Assembly (NCBI GenBank): GCA_922989275.2
Contig: OV277864.1
Coordinates: forward strand, 68,824,158-68,888,157
Source: Gari tellinella
Lineage: Eukaryota > Mollusca > Bivalvia > Cardiida > Psammobiidae
DNA length: 64,000 bases
Direction: 5' to 3'
Positions within the stretch are counted from its first letter, which is position 1, and each line of letters starts with the position of its first letter. Made by a program: the position numbers and the translations under genes. The notes under the pieces were generated by a model that did no database searches, had not been told where the DNA came from, and was given only the letters and a program-made list of their open reading frames with translations. Positions 18,959 to 30,161 of this stretch are shown piece by piece.

Positions 18959-19256
18959 GGATCTGACATTTGACGATGTTTGAGACAAGCTGATCTCAAC
19001 TGAGTCTAGACTTGAAATGTTATTAAGCGAGCCTTGGCGAGCTTAATAACATTTCAAGTCTAGACTCGGTTGAGATCAGCTTGTCACAAACATTGTCAAA
19101 TGGCAGGTTCTTTTGTCTCATAACAAATGGTTTTCGATTAATTTCATTCTAAAGCAATGACTTTTTGAAATTCCAGTGACGTCATCAAATTGATCTAACA
19201 TGTTTTTTGAGGAGGCGATTCGTAATCTTATGTTGCTATTTATTTGAAAACAGAGG
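18959..19256. mobile_element. Long-palindrome element (family I), copy 1
   Basis: A palindrome of about 150 bp (18960-19112) pairs GACAAGCTGATCTCAAC, GTCTAGACTTGAAATG and TTATTAAGC with their complements around CTTGG. The next 140 bp, with CCAGTGACGTCATCAAATTG and TTGAAAACA, match 29000-29090 downstream of the second copy at 28749. The element is thus a palindrome plus a single-copy tail. Confidence 0.65.
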
Positions 19257-19399
19257 TCTGTTTATCTTGGTGGCAAACAGTTTGGAGCCTGATCAGACGC
19301 CGGTTACCCGGCGTCTGATCTGGCTCCAAACTGTTTGCAATAGAAATAATAGTTTTAGCGTAAACGTGTTTATTGGGAAAGAATAACGTTTCTCCACTG
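19257..19399 (-). mobile_element. Right half of a family C MITE
   Basis: It starts at GTTTATCTTGGTGGCAAAC, holds a near-perfect hairpin (19274-19339), and ends AACGTTTCTCCACTG with TA. The left half is missing where it meets the family I element. Confidence 0.65.
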
Positions 19400-19938
19400 T
19401 ACATGAATATACAGTGCGCATTAGTAGATATCGGCTTCAAAGGCACTAAACTTATATCCGTGTGTATAAACCCTTTTTATGCTGAATTTTCATATTGACC
19501 ATTCCGCTATTCAGTTTACATGTATGTCTGTTTCCGTCAATGTCTAAAAAAATAAAAGTAAAAAAGCAATGCAGAACTTGGTTAGTGGGTTCCTTCAGAA
19601 GCCCTCTAATGAAGCTCTCTAATCAAGATACCACTATTTGCAAAATATACATGCACTTGTTCCAAGCATAGAACATGTTAAGAGTTTGACACTACGTAGC
19701 TGGTTTTCATGCATTAAACATGCAGGATATTCCCATAGGTATGCGAATTTAAAGAAATGCGATTTAGGCTAAATATGTGTTATGTTTTCACAGCTATAGC
19801 ACTTTTTTCAAGCTGTGGTGTAATATCGCACGCTAATATTGGATTATCAAACATTTTTATTGTATTTAGCGGGGAAACGAGTCAGACACCAGTAATAAGA
19901 TTCAGAAATGGTATAATTCATATCATTTTACGTTGGTA
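19400..19938. other. Nothing recognised
   Basis: No gene, RNA or repeat signature is visible. The short ORF at 19757-20008 runs into a family C copy and has no family resemblance. Confidence 0.35.
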
Positions 19939-20177
19939 CAGCGGAAAAGACATTATTTTCCAAATCAAATCGCAATTAAACGCAAAAGCTATATGCAACG
20001 GAATGTAGAAAATGATAGGATTTTGAAAATTGTGACGAAGTATATTTGTCTGAGTGGCAATCAGTTTGGAGCCTGATCAGACGCCGGGTTACCCGGCGTC
20101 TGATCTGACGCCAAACTGTTTGCACTCAGGCTGGTAAAGTTCGCGTTTGCTGAGAAAGAATAACGGCTTCTCCACTG
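19939..20177 (-). mobile_element. Family C MITE
   Basis: TACAGCGGAAAAGACATT opens the copy and GGCTTCTCCACTG closes it. The hairpin at 20056-20123 pairs CAGTTTGGAGCCTG with a partner holding one change (GACGCCAAACTG). Confidence 0.65.
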
Positions 20178-20819
20178 TATTAATATAATTGAGGGCAGTA
20201 ATGTTAGTGTTGTAAATGACCGTTCCTATATGGTGTAATATGTATATTTATTGTATACGTTACTATAAATAGTAACACATTTGTTAACTACAAATGTCAG
20301 TAACCTAATAGCCGGAGTGCTAATCACCGGAAAGATTTCTTTAGTGGTCAATGGCCCTTCTAAAGTTATACAGTCTTCACTCTCTACAACGACACTAAGT
20401 GGGAGCGAAAAGTAAACGCGTTGTTCAGAGGGAGCTGTTACAGGGAGGTAATTTGGCTTACGTTTGCAAACAGGTAGAATCCAGATCAGACGCTGCGTTC
20501 TATCAAAATTTAGTTTCATCAGGTTCATTTTACTGAACGTTACCAATTCGTTTCTCAGAACTTACTAAACTTTCTATATACAATGTACGCTATGGGAATA
20601 GAAGTTGCAACCGTTTTGGAGACAGTTAAGACTGGGAGACTCGTTTGATTCCAAACTGTTTGACGACCTTTTGAGAATTTCTTAATTAAAGGTCATCCAT
20701 GTTGCTAATGCAATGTTTTGCAGACGACACGTATGTGACGTACCAACGCAACTTTGCTGACAAAAGCAACCGTGCTTTTAGTTGATCCGTCTTAGGCCAA
20801 ACCGAAAGAGAAGAGGAGC
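20178..20819. repeat. Truncated family D copy and a decayed hairpin
   Basis: Family D starts at about 20369 (ACAGTCTTCACTCTCTACAA, CACTAAGTGGGAGC) and is cut in the hairpin at about 20498 after GATCAGACGCTGCG. A decayed hairpin lies at 20605-20665. The remainder is unassigned. Confidence 0.5.
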
Positions 20820-20952
20820 CCAAAGGGAATACGTTAGTCTTTCCAAATAAACGCGTTTGCACGAAATCTATTTATTTCCAATGCAAACAGTTTAGAACCA
20901 GGTCGGATGCCGGACAAACATTTTTTGCAATACATTTGCGTCTTCTCCACTG
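20820..20952 (+). mobile_element. Internally deleted family C copy
   Basis: AATACGTTAGTCTTTCCAAA and ACAGTTTAGAACCAGG are present, then the sequence jumps from the left hairpin arm to CATTTGCGTCTTCTCCACTG. The right arm and most of the right half are deleted. Confidence 0.55.
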
Positions 20953-21215
20953 TACAACCTGTGTAAACCATTAATTTTGTACTACAAGACACACTTGTTC
21001 AGTCAATACTACAATGAATGACTAGTGTTTATGTGTTCTAAGTGACTTTCACATCTATCGCCTGAAATTGTAATTATGTAATATTTATTAGGATCAATTG
21101 TATTTAGCGCAATTGAATATTTATACTTTTTGCGCAATACATGTATATTAGTATTTCTGTATATTTGTATTTGTATTTGTATAACAACTACGCACAGACA
21201 TATTTATAACTTTCA
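20953..21215. other. Nothing recognised
   Basis: AT-rich sequence with no repeat or gene signature. Confidence 0.35.
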
Positions 21216-21465
21216 GGCAAGCGGTGATAACTCGTTCGCTGCCAAGTTCAACCCTATTGCCGCCAAAATATCGTCTGCATTGGTAGAATCGTCTGCAATA
21301 TTTCTTAAGTCAACATTAGGGCTCCTTTGACTGAAGAATTGTCGATACGAGTGTCAAACAGTTTGGATCCTGATCAGACGCCGCGTAACGCGGCGTCTGA
21401 TCAGGATTCAAACTGTTTGCAAAGTCGCTTTTTGGCGCCAAAGGCAGTGCATGAAAGAGCTAAGC
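21216..21465. mobile_element. Family B MITE with perfect hairpin
   Basis: Ends CTCGTTCGCTGCCAAG and AAGGCAGTGCATGAAAGAGC have lost TTAA. The hairpin 21353-21420 has near-perfect arms (CAAACAGTTTGGATCCTG) closing on CCGCGTAACGCGG. The left arm keeps the family motifs ATCGTCTGCA and TTGACTGAAGAATTGTCG. Confidence 0.65.
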
Positions 21466-22236
21466 AGAATAAAAGTTCACGAATTTCTAGATGACGTTGT
21501 TTAACTCGAGGATATAAATCATTCTAGGATAAAATTTCCCTAGCCGATTTTGCAGGAAATTAAATTCATTAATTAGATAAAACAGAACCCCGCATTGTGT
21601 ATTAAACCTTGGCAATGCTCTACTTTCCAATGGACTCGCCAATTTACTAATATATTGCCAGCTTGCATTGACTCCCACAAAAGCAAACATTGCAGTCCTA
21701 ATCAAATGGTTTTCTCTGAGTTTTCTGATCTGGGTCTACACTATCTGCAAACGATGTATATGTCCGGTCCGAGTACTGCTATGGTTACGTATATCAACCG
21801 GTATTCGCAAGAAGTTTGAATTCTAGTTAGACGTGATCTAACAATGTTTCTGGTCAGGATTCAAAACGATTGACACTCGTATCAATGTTTCTTAACCTAC
21901 TGAGCCCTAGCGACGAGAACATTCCTCCTTTACAAACAGTGTATCCATAAAGAGTATACTTGTCATATGCAGTTACCAGTTGTCTGATCTTGCTCTTAAC
22001 TCTTTATAACTAATTTAAGTGTTAACTCTTTTTTTACTGAAAAGAAAACGTTTTCTCTACCGTACATAAATGTATAAGCGATGATATGTTAAGATATACA
22101 TTGTAATTATACGACGTACGAAGTCACAAATTGATAAGTCCTAAACAAACAATAATGACTGATTAGTACAAATGTCGAATAAAACGAACCAAATTGAATC
22201 AAGATCTACGGTGAAAAAAAATATTAATCTCTCAAG
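21466..22236. other. Unassigned, with one decayed hairpin and a family T relic
   Basis: Positions 21808-21880 carry a decayed hairpin (AGAAGTTTGAATTCTAG, ATTCAAAACGATTGACACTC). Positions 21895-22010 hold a family T relic (CAAACAGTGTATCC). No gene is seen. Confidence 0.35.
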
Positions 22237-22458
22237 TTAAACTCTTTCGCTGCAAATTTTTATCGTCTGCATTTACCCTTTATCAGCACAAATATGAAAC
22301 ATTTTTAAAGTCAGCTATAGGCTGTTTTGACTGAAGAAATGTCGAAACGAGTGTCAAGCAGTTTCGATTCTTATTAGACGCCGCGTAACGCGGCGTCTGA
22401 TCAGGATCTAAACTGTTTACAAAGTCGTCTTTTGGCGACATCGACAGTGAAAGAGTTA
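22237..22458. mobile_element. Family B MITE, complete
   Basis: TTAAACTCTTTCGCTGCAAA and ACAGTGAAAGAGTTAA are inverted TTAA ends, and the hairpin is at 22352-22416 (CCGCGTAACGCGG loop). The unit is 222 bp. Confidence 0.75.
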
Positions 22459-22945
22459 AACGAAAAAAACCACAAACAATACAACGTAATGTATTCCAAC
22501 TTTTTGAAAAAATATCTATCTAGTTTGTTTTGTCTGATCGACAAGCAGCTTAGAACCATATTAGTTACTCCGCGTCGTACCTGGTTCCAAAGTGTTTACA
22601 ATGTTTAACCATGAGCGCGTTTATTGGAAAAAGTATATATAACCTAGTCACCACTGTGCAATATAAATGAAAAAGTGAACTAGAAAACCACAAACCGAAA
22701 ATAAAACTGAATCTTGTACGGAGAGTCGCGGTTACGTGTGCTGTGATAATTCAATAAAAGCATTATATCCTCTGCTTGTACAAAATGCCGTCTGCTCATG
22801 AGTTTCTAAACTTTGAGTTGGCCTGATAAAACATCAGTGCAAGTGTCACACAGTTTGGAACCTGACAGAGATGCCCAATTGTTGTCAAATTAAATTCAGT
22901 CTGTTTGCAACTACCTTTGCTAAAGCATTAACAGTGAAAGGGTTA
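22459..22945. repeat. Decayed family C and family B copies
   Basis: A decayed family C right half ends at GTCACCACTG (about 22655) after GCGCGTTTATTGGAAAAAG. A decayed family B copy ends at ACAGTGAAAGGGTTAA (22945), with weak hairpin arms at 22850-22910. Confidence 0.4.
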
Positions 22946-22955
22946 AAACGTTTGC

Positions 22956-23166
22956 TTAACTCTTTGAATGCCAACGTTGCCAAAATACGACTTTGCAAAC
23001 ATTTTGGATCCTGATCAGACGCCGCGTAACGCGGCGTCTGATCAGGATCCTAACTGTTTGAAATTCGTATCGAAGTTTCTTCAGTCAAATAGTCAAACAT
23101 ATGACTTTAAATGTAATGCAGACGACACTACTAATGCAGACGATTTTTGGCGGTAAGAGGAATAAA
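22956..23166. mobile_element. Family B MITE
   Basis: The left end is TTAACTCTTTGAATGCCAAC and the right end GGCGGTAAGAGG is decayed. The hairpin 22996-23060 has near-perfect arms with GATCC and CCGCGTAACGCGG. Confidence 0.7.
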
Positions 23167-23540
23167 ACAATCGACAGAAATCGGCAGCAAAAAGGTCAAG
23201 AATTTTATTCCAAAGTAAGATTTAATGCAGTTTGACTAAAGAAAATCGATACGAGCTTTAAACTGTTTGGATTCTGATCAGATGCCGTGTAACTCGGTGT
23301 CTGATCAGAGTCCAAACTGTTTACAAACTTGTTTTAGTTGTTTTCAACGATGAAGGAGTATTGTCATTTTACGGAGGAAAGAAAGATAAAAGTAAGGTTT
23401 TAGTTCTGTTGTACTTTAGACTTGCACACGAATTCTACCAATAAGTTCGCTTTGCAATTCTTACTATTTGGATGTTATTGTATCTTAAACACCTTAATTT
23501 AATACTATATGTATAGTGTCTTTCAATCATCAAGCAAGTT
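23167..23540. repeat. Partial family B copy, then unassigned
   Basis: A hairpin at about 23262-23325 (AACTGTTTGGATTCTGATCA, with loop GCCGTGTAACTCGG) is followed by CAACGATGAAGGAG. Positions 23356-23540 are unassigned. Confidence 0.45.
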
Positions 23541-24049
23541 GAACTTTAATTGGAGAAGACAACTTTCTTGTCCAATAATCGCTTAAACACTTATTAAAAT
23601 TGCAAACAGTTTGGAGCCAGATCAGACGTCAAGTAAATCGGCGTATAAAAATATAAGATAAAAATCGATAGCATTTTTTATTTTTAAAAAATGTTATTTT
23701 CTACTTGCCATTTGAATTGCATTTGTGTTAGCTTTGTTCAAATGATAATGTCTTCCGCACAATAAGACGTTAATCTCGCTTTACAGTATTGACAATGTTC
23801 GAGTGCCTTATTTCTGGGTGACGTTTTCAAATTACCTGAATTCACATCTCTGCGTAAACCACTATCATAATCCTGAATCACATTAAAACATAGCGGCATT
23901 TAGCCAAACCGCAATCACATTTTACAGCGTGCGGTTTGTGTCGTTGTTTCCCAATAGCGACTAACCGCTCTGTCACCAAACCCTCAACTGCATTAGCTTG
24001 AAATACAAAGTTGTCCTGAGCTATAAGCCCTATAAACAAGAGTCATCTT
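23541..24049. repeat. Decayed family C copy, then unassigned
   Basis: ATTGGAGAAGACAACTTTC to ATGATAATGTCTTCC (23549-23757) is a decayed family C copy with a broken hairpin. I see nothing in 23766-24049. Confidence 0.45.
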
Positions 24050-24261
24050 TTAAACCCTTAGACTTTTGAGCATGACGTGGCTAACCTTTGCAAACAGTTT
24101 GGATCCAGATCAGACGCCGCGTGACGCGGCGTCTGACCTTGGTCCGAATATTTTGACACAGTTCTACAATTCCCTACTGTCCAAATGGCTATTATTTAAC
24201 TCTGAGAAAAACAGCAGACGACATTTTTAAGCAGACGATATTGCAGTAGCAAAAGGGTTAT
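24050..24261. mobile_element. Family B MITE
   Basis: TTAAACCCTTAGACTTTTG at left, and GCAGTAGCAAAAGGGTTA at right. The hairpin 24090-24150 pairs CAGATCAGACGCCGCG with CGCGGCGTCTGACC. It carries the family block AAACAGCAGACGACA. Confidence 0.65.
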
Positions 24262-25519
24262 TATGAAAATATTTGCAAGGAAACACAGTCTTTGAAACTG
24301 ATACCGTTTGGTGACGTCTTTAAAAAAGGTTTATTGGTTACATAAGCAGCTTATCAACTCACTGGTACATGTAGGTTTCGTCTGCTTGACTCTTTGTATG
24401 CTGAGTTATTTTAAGTCTGCAACAATTGTTGTCTGTTACTATTCTAAAAATAGAATAGTGTAAACCTCATTTCGTTCTGCGGCGTCTCATCAGAACCCAA
24501 ACTGTTTGCAAATGATTAAATATTATCTGTTCGTGTGGTTAGACATAATACTTGTCGTCTGTATTGCTGTTTTACTATGCCATTTTGAATATGTATACTG
24601 TAAATTCGTTGATACATGTATGAATGTCAAACAGCTTTGTTACGATCAGACTTCATGTTACTCTATGTCTGAAAAGGTCTGCGTCTGTCTTCTAATATAG
24701 GTGTTGCTCGTTGTACGGTAATGAAATGGTCCATAGACATGGCACACGTACATGTAACATGTAACCAGTAACAGAGAATTTTCCTGGCGAAATCCACAGT
24801 ATGTGGACGAAAGCCACATGTACGCTTTCTGCACACTGGGTTTGTGCTTGAAAAGTTTAACAATAATTCTCATATTAATATGACAGCACAACTTAACTTC
24901 CAGCAGAATGTTTATGCCTTGATTGTATTTGTATAGAAATCACTTAGGCTCTGCATGTTGTCAGATCCTTTTCTTTTAATTATTATTATTTTATTTTATT
25001 TAAAAAAAAAGAATACAATGTAGTTCAATAGAGGGTATCCACAATACAGATATGAACCTTATGCAGTTGTTTAAATGCCCATGTATCTTTGTTACTCGGT
25101 GAATAGTCTTGCTCCAAACCTTATGCTGTGGAAAAAATTGTCAGACACAACCAATATTTATTTTGGAGTGAAAACATCTTTTCCACTATAAGGGACGTTT
25201 TTAATAAAACTGACGACATTGTTGCAAGAGCAATTCTACCAGACTTAGAAGAGATGTCGTCAATAGATTGCAATTCATAAAAATTAAGGTTATTTCCATT
25301 GCGATTTATCTATCCGTTGACATCATTAAATATCAAAAGTATTTCTTTGTGCACACCTCACCCAATAGCACTGTGAAAGATTTGGTACTGAAGGACCGAT
25401 GAGCAATACTTTATCAGAATATAAAGGGAATGGTTATGCTTGGAGGAATGGCAGGGAACATCGGATTAATTTTGCTCTTCTTTCCTTACTCCTTTTCCGC
25501 CTTAGCTTGTATACAGTGT
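24262..25519. other. No gene; one family B relic
   Basis: Positions about 24385-24510 hold a family B relic (TGACTCTTTGTATGCTGAG, GCGGCGTCTCATC). The rest is AT-rich and unassigned. Small ORFs at 24506-24891 on both strands have no family resemblance. Confidence 0.35.
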
Positions 25520-25745
25520 TTAACACGTTTGCACCAAGTGGATTCTCCATTATATAAACATGTATATTGGAGTTTTTTAAACTAAGGGTTCCTCGTCTAA
25601 AGTTTTATTTTTGTTATGTTTTATATTGAAATTCCTTTCAGCAAACAGTTTATACACTGATCAGATCCCACATTATGCGACGCCTATTCAGAGTCTATAT
25701 AGAGCCTATGTGCAATATATGGGATCATAGGTACAAATAGGTTAA
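25520..25745. mobile_element. Family T element with TTAA ends
   Basis: TTAACACGTTTGCACC and ACAAATAGGTTAA are the ends. The body (TTATGTTTTATATTGAAATTCC) matches the element at 57-257, but here the palindrome is the longer, decayed GATCAGATCCC type. Confidence 0.55.
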
Positions 25746-26088
25746 GCGCAGTAGTTTGTTTAAAATTTATCTTATGTACATAGTTAACTTTATGGAAAAT
25801 ATGCATGTTATCTCTTCCAGTAGTACAAGGTAAGAAAATGATGTATAAATGATTAAAATAATACACATGTATTAGTAGGTAGCAAGTGGCAGGTACACTA
25901 AAAATGTACGTAATCTATGAAATTACTTTTGAAATAAATCAGTATAAACCAGAAACATAAATACAAATCAATAAGACAAGACAAATGGTTGCTTAACGGA
26001 AGCTGAGATTAAAGCAGAAAGCTCCTTTACTTTCATCCTGCTTTAAGCGTTCACCTGTCATGTTGCAGGAAAACGATATAATGGCTCT
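25746..26088. other. No gene; short hairpin of the P/E type
   Basis: Positions 26010-26052 (TTAAAGCAGAAAGCTCC, CTTTCATCCTGCTTTAAG) form a shortened hairpin related to family P. The rest is unassigned. Confidence 0.35.
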
Positions 26089-26305
26089 TTAACTCTTCCA
26101 CTGCCAACGTCGCAAAAAGGCGACTTTGCAAACAGTTTGGTTCCTGATCAGACGCAGCGTAACGCAGCATCTGACCAGGATCCAAATTGTTTTACACTCG
26201 TACATGTATCGACATTTCTTCAGTCAAAACAGTCCTAAATCTGACTTTAAAATATTGAAGTTGACACTACCAATGCAGACAATATTTTGGCGGTCAAAGG
26301 GTTAA
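26089..26305. mobile_element. Family B MITE, complete
   Basis: TTAACTCTTCCACTGCCAAC and TTGGCGGTCAAAGGGTTAA are inverted TTAA ends around a hairpin at 26128-26194 (GATCAGACGCAGCG, CGCAGCATCTGACC). Confidence 0.7.
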
Positions 26306-26361
26306 AGCAGACGATAAAACAGAGTGAACAGGATATGGTAGAAGGGGCGCTTAGACTCGGA

Positions 26362-26644
26362 TTAACCCTTCTTATGCTGAAAACATTCTCTGTTGAAAAG
26401 ATACGTTTCACTTATAATAAATCGGTTTCTAAACGCTTTGCCAGCTGATCGCGACTTCACTGGTTTTTGCAAACAGTTTGGATCCAGATCAGACGCCCGC
26501 GTAACGCGGCGTCTGATCTGGATCCAAACTGTTTGACACTCGTCTTTAGTTTTCTTTTTACATGAAAGTATATAAATCTATTTTAACAAATTTTGCACAC
26601 GACAATTTCAAAGCAGACGATATTTACAGCAGAATAAGGGTTAA
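26362..26644. mobile_element. Family B MITE, complete
   Basis: TTAACCCTTCTTATGC and AGCAGAATAAGGGTTAA are the ends. The hairpin 26466-26534 has arms AACAGTTTGGATCCAG and its complement, one base longer on one side (GACGCCCGCG against CGCGGCGTC). Confidence 0.7.
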
Positions 26645-27186
26645 AACAATGGTGTTTCTACTTACCTGAAGCAGTTTATTTCCTCTCCGTTGGAAATGCA
26701 AACTTTGGTGTCAAAGTGTTCAGATCTTTTTCAGTATCCAGCACAACCTTCACTCTTATCTAAACCCCTATAAATTCAAACTAATGTTCAATAGAGCAAG
26801 GATCGTTTCCGCCTTAGGTCGGAGTGGAGAAAGCGGTAGCAAACTTCTAAAACGCTAATATTCAGTTATTTTTCTTGAGGATGCTTTTATATAGAAAAAT
26901 ATTTCTTGATGCCATATGCACGATACTGTCGTGCTGCCCGCAAAGTACTCCTTCATTTAAGTATTTTTCCCTTTTGTAAATACACCAAGTGGTTTTCTGT
27001 CTCTTTAAATTGCTCTAATCTGAAATGTCTACCTTTACTGGTCTTGTTCAATAGCAATCATGTCAAGACATGGTCTTCTTAGGGAAATGCGCATATATTT
27101 CGAAATACAACATGAGAGCTATTGGATGATTTTATTAAGAAAGGCCGGCGGTGACATTCTGAATCCCTACTTCATAGTCCCGCGTT
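26645..27186. other. Nothing recognised
   Basis: No gene or repeat signature is visible. Confidence 0.35.
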
Positions 27187-27390
27187 GAAAGTTCAGAGTT
27201 CCAAGTTCCAAATTTCTATGCCCAAGTTCTTTGTTTCAAATTTCTAATTCCGATTTCCAAGTTTAAAGTTCCAATTCCAAGCTTCCAACTTTAAAGTTCA
27301 GACTTCAAAGTTTAAAGTTCCAATTCCCAACTTCCAACTTTAAAGTTCCGACTTCCAAGTTCCTGATTCGAACTTTTAAGTTCCAAGTAA
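27187..27390. repeat. Degenerate minisatellite of AAGTTCCAA-type units
   Basis: About 200 bp consists of loosely repeated 8-14 bp units (AAGTTCCAA, TTTAAAGTTCCAATTCC, CCAACTTTAAAGTTC). Two longer units near 27260 and 27310 are nearly alike. Confidence 0.6.
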
Positions 27391-27393
27391 CCA

Positions 27394-27636
27394 GGGGCCC
27401 GTTTCATAAAGCTTCGTACGACAAATGTTGTCGTAAGTCAAAACTTTAAAATACATTTAATTTATGATTTCTCTATCTAATCCTGTCTTGTGACATCTCT
27501 TTGGAATCGTCTTTTCAAGACGATTCCAAACAGATGTCAAAAGACAGGATTAGATTGAGAAATAAATAATAATTGAGACTTTTATAATCTGACTTACGAC
27601 AAAATTTGTCGTACGAAGTTTTATGAAACGGGCCCC
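27394..27636. mobile_element. Family H MITE (GGGGCCCGTTTCATAAA ends)
   Basis: Ends GGGGCCCGTTTCATAAAG and TTTATGAAACGGGCCCC are inverted, followed by CTTCGTACGACA / TGTCGTACGAAG. The central palindrome pairs TAATCCTGTCTTGTGACATC and GGAATCGTCTT with their complements. Three other copies are at 41155-41396, 60766-61008 and 62027-62270. Confidence 0.75.
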
Positions 27637-27955
27637 AGTATTATATTATAAGATATGACTGCTTAATGCAAACCATGGTGAAGCAGAAAGCTCCTTTAGT
27701 AGTTTTCTGCTTTAACGTTGTTCTTCATTAATCCTCTATCAGCATTTGTCTACCACTGACATCTATCCATTGCGCCTTGAGGGTTGACGTATAAAGATGG
27801 AATGATGGAACTGACAATGACCATACCGCAAATTATCTTGGAAGTTAGAAATAAAAGCTTTGAAGACGGCAGTATGAAGAGGGAATTCAGAATGTCATAG
27901 TCGGTCGTTCGTATTTTGACTTCGTTTACAGAGGGAAAATAACGAGTTCCATGTA
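27637..27955. other. Unassigned, one short hairpin
   Basis: Positions 27683-27713 (GCAGAAAGCTCC...TTTTCTGC) form a small P/E-type hairpin. Nothing else is recognised. Confidence 0.35.
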
Positions 27956-28198
27956 CAGTGTTCCCTCCCTACAACGACCCTCCCAACAACGACTCCCTCC
28001 TTACAACGACCCTTGTGACATTTAGACAGAAAAAAGCTTAATGACGAGCGATAAACAGCTTGAATCCAGTTCAGACGCCGCTGCTCTGGATTCAAGCTGT
28101 TTGCAAATGTAAACCAGTATCCCTCCTTATAACGACTCCCTCCGAACAACGCACATCATTTGTGTCTCCCATTGGGTGTCGTTGTAGAGAGGGAGCTG
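27956..28198 (-). mobile_element. Family D MITE, minus orientation, shortened
   Basis: CAGTGTTCCCTCCCTACAAC is the usual right end, and GTGTCGTTGTAGAGAGGG with AGCTG the usual left end. The hairpin (28047-28103) is shortened at its tip (GACGCCGCTGCTCTGG), and the unit is 243 bp. Confidence 0.65.
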
Positions 28199-28310
28199 TA
28201 TATTATATTATTTTACCAATCAAGTGTATCATGTAACAAGAAACATGTTTATGTGTACGTTACTTATAATAATAAAAAATGTTTGAAACTTGAAACTTGA
28301 ATCTTATTGT
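28199..28310 (+). repeat. LINE 3' end fragment
   Basis: ATCATGTAACAAGAAACATG, ACGTTACTT, AATAAAAAATGTTTGAAAC and the tail CTTGAAACTTGAATC match 34440-34530. A tail of short tandem TTGAA(A/T)C units is typical of CR1/L2-like non-LTR elements. The body is missing, as expected for severe 5' truncation. Confidence 0.55.
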
Positions 28311-28748
28311 GTTTTTATTGTACCTTATTTTATGGTAATATTGCTGACAAACATTTACACTAGCGCAAGACCTGGAATACTCTATTCGTTTAAACCATAT
28401 TGAACTGGTTGTATCGGTAATATGTTATTTCAATATTTTCTTCACCGTATGATATAGGCTAAGACATTTCTAACAAAAAGTACAAACGCGCATATTAGCT
28501 CCAGGTGTTTTTCTTCGATCAAGGAATGGTAGTTAGAAAGATAATACCTGAGATGACACGCATTATCGGAGTTAAACCGAAATGTACTCGTAAACATCAA
28601 GCACGCTACTGGCTACTGCCGATTTGTGACAGGTGTTTTGATAAACAATACTACGGCATTCAATCTGAAGTCATATTGTTTACTATTCTGATATTTCCTA
28701 AAAACAATAACAGGAAAAAATGTTTTGAGAAAACAGCTGAAGATATAT
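28311..28748. other. Nothing recognised
   Basis: The 81-codon ORF at 28505-28750 has no family resemblance and runs to the boundary of the family I element. Confidence 0.35.
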
Positions 28749-29090
28749 AGGATCTGTCATGAGTCGATGTTTACATTTAAGACAAGCTGACCTCAAACGA
28801 GTCTAGAATTGAAATGTTATTAAGCGAGCCTTGGCGAGCTTAATAACTTTTCTATTCTAGACGAGTTAGAGATCAGCTTGTTTTAAACATCGACGAGTGA
28901 CAGATTCTTTTTCTCACATAACCAACGATTTTAAGTAATTTTTTAAAAAAGCAATAGGCCTTTTTGGAAGTCCAGTGACGTTAGAACGCCTTTATAAATA
29001 GTGACGTTATAATGACGTCATTAAATTGTTCTCACACATATTGGAGACAAGGATATTCGCGATCGTTGATTGCTATTGAAAACAAGGGTT
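28749..29090. mobile_element. Long-palindrome element (family I), copy 2
   Basis: The palindrome 28750-28912 pairs GACAAGCTGACCTC, GTCTAGAATTGAAA and TTATTAAGC with their complements around CTTGG. The tail shares CCAGTGACGT and CGCGAT...GCTATTGAAAACA with copy 1 at 18959, and has an extra GACGTTATAATGACGTCA block. Both copies are preceded by ATATATAGG. Confidence 0.65.
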
Positions 29091-29335
29091 TTTATGTGAG
29101 AAATAAACGTTTGCTGATAGTATACCAATGGTATGCTTACAGTGTTGTACTGTGCGTTTAATATGCAAGAAACTTTGCTAAATTGCCCTTTTTAGTTTCG
29201 TCTGCTTTGAAATGTTCTTCGTCAAAACGTTATCAGTTTAAGCGTGATGCATATTAGAATTGTGGAAACCTAAGGACAAATTAAAAAATTACAATCTACG
29301 ATACAAAGCGTCTAATGTGGGTCCAAACATACCGA
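29091..29335. other. Nothing recognised
   Basis: No signature is visible between two elements. Confidence 0.35.
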
Positions 29336-29580
29336 TTAACCCATTACCCCTAAATATGCGTTTTTACTTCTATAATTCATTTATTTACTGAAAATATAGT
29401 TTCATTTTATACAATTATGAATATGCACTATAAGAATTGTCTATATCCTAGCAGATTGTTATTTAAAGCAGGTTGCAAAAAAGTGCGTTCAGCTTTACTT
29501 TCAACCTGATTTAAGTTGTCAACTGTCATATCTTCAAGATTAGAAACGGGCTATGGAGTAAAAAGGGTCAGGACGGTTAA
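29336..29580. mobile_element. Decayed family P MITE
   Basis: TTAACCCATTACCCCTAAAT at left, and GTAAAAAGGGTCAGGACGG with TTAA at right. The hairpin arms (AAAGCAGGTTGC, GCTTTACTTTCAACCTG) are partly decayed. Confidence 0.6.
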
Positions 29581-29911
29581 GAGTTGTCTTAGTTCAAATG
29601 TCAAAACTCTAAATTAGGAGAAATAATGCTACATGCAACAACAACTGTTAAACGGACGATATTATAGTAGTAAAATATTTAAGCGACGGAAATAATCAGT
29701 CAATTGGCGGTCATTATCTGATTGTTGCCAAGCAACAGGAATCGTTCTTGCGGTCATTGTCGCAAGATGAATCTTTTATAGCACTTTCCTTTTTTGAACA
29801 CAAGGACGTCACAACATCGTGACTACATATGCGATTATTCATTAATGTATTGATGCTTGTATGTTGTATTTTTGTTTGTTGACCCTTTGCATGCCGATCT
29901 TGACGGTTATG
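29581..29911. other. No gene; family B-like scraps
   Basis: AACAACTGTTAAACGGACG at about 29638 recalls a family B arm. The remainder is unassigned. Confidence 0.3.
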
Positions 29912-30161
29912 TTAACCCCCTACCCCATAGCATATTCTAGTATCGAATATAGGTGATCACTTAAAGCGGGTTGAAAGTAAAACAGAATGCGCCTTAAGGC
30001 GCATTCTGCTTTACTTTCAACCTGCTTTAAGCTACAATCTTCTAAAATATAAAAAATAGTTTTATCGTACTTATGTATGACTGTATAAATCAGAACTATT
30101 TTCTTCAGTGGATGAATAAATTAATGGCGTAAAATGGCGTATTAATGGGGTAATGGGTTAA
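29912..30161. mobile_element. Family P MITE, divergent copy
   Basis: TTAACCCCCTACCCCATAGC and TGGGGTAATGGGTTAA are the ends. The hairpin 29961-30032 has nearly perfect arms (GAAAGTAAAACAGAATGCGCC). The ends differ from the 8214 copy, so it is an older subfamily. Confidence 0.7.

Noticed and set aside
24506..24891. ORFs with hydrophobic stretch and cysteines on both strands
   Set aside because: No start context, splice sites or family similarity, and the overlap on both strands suggests chance.
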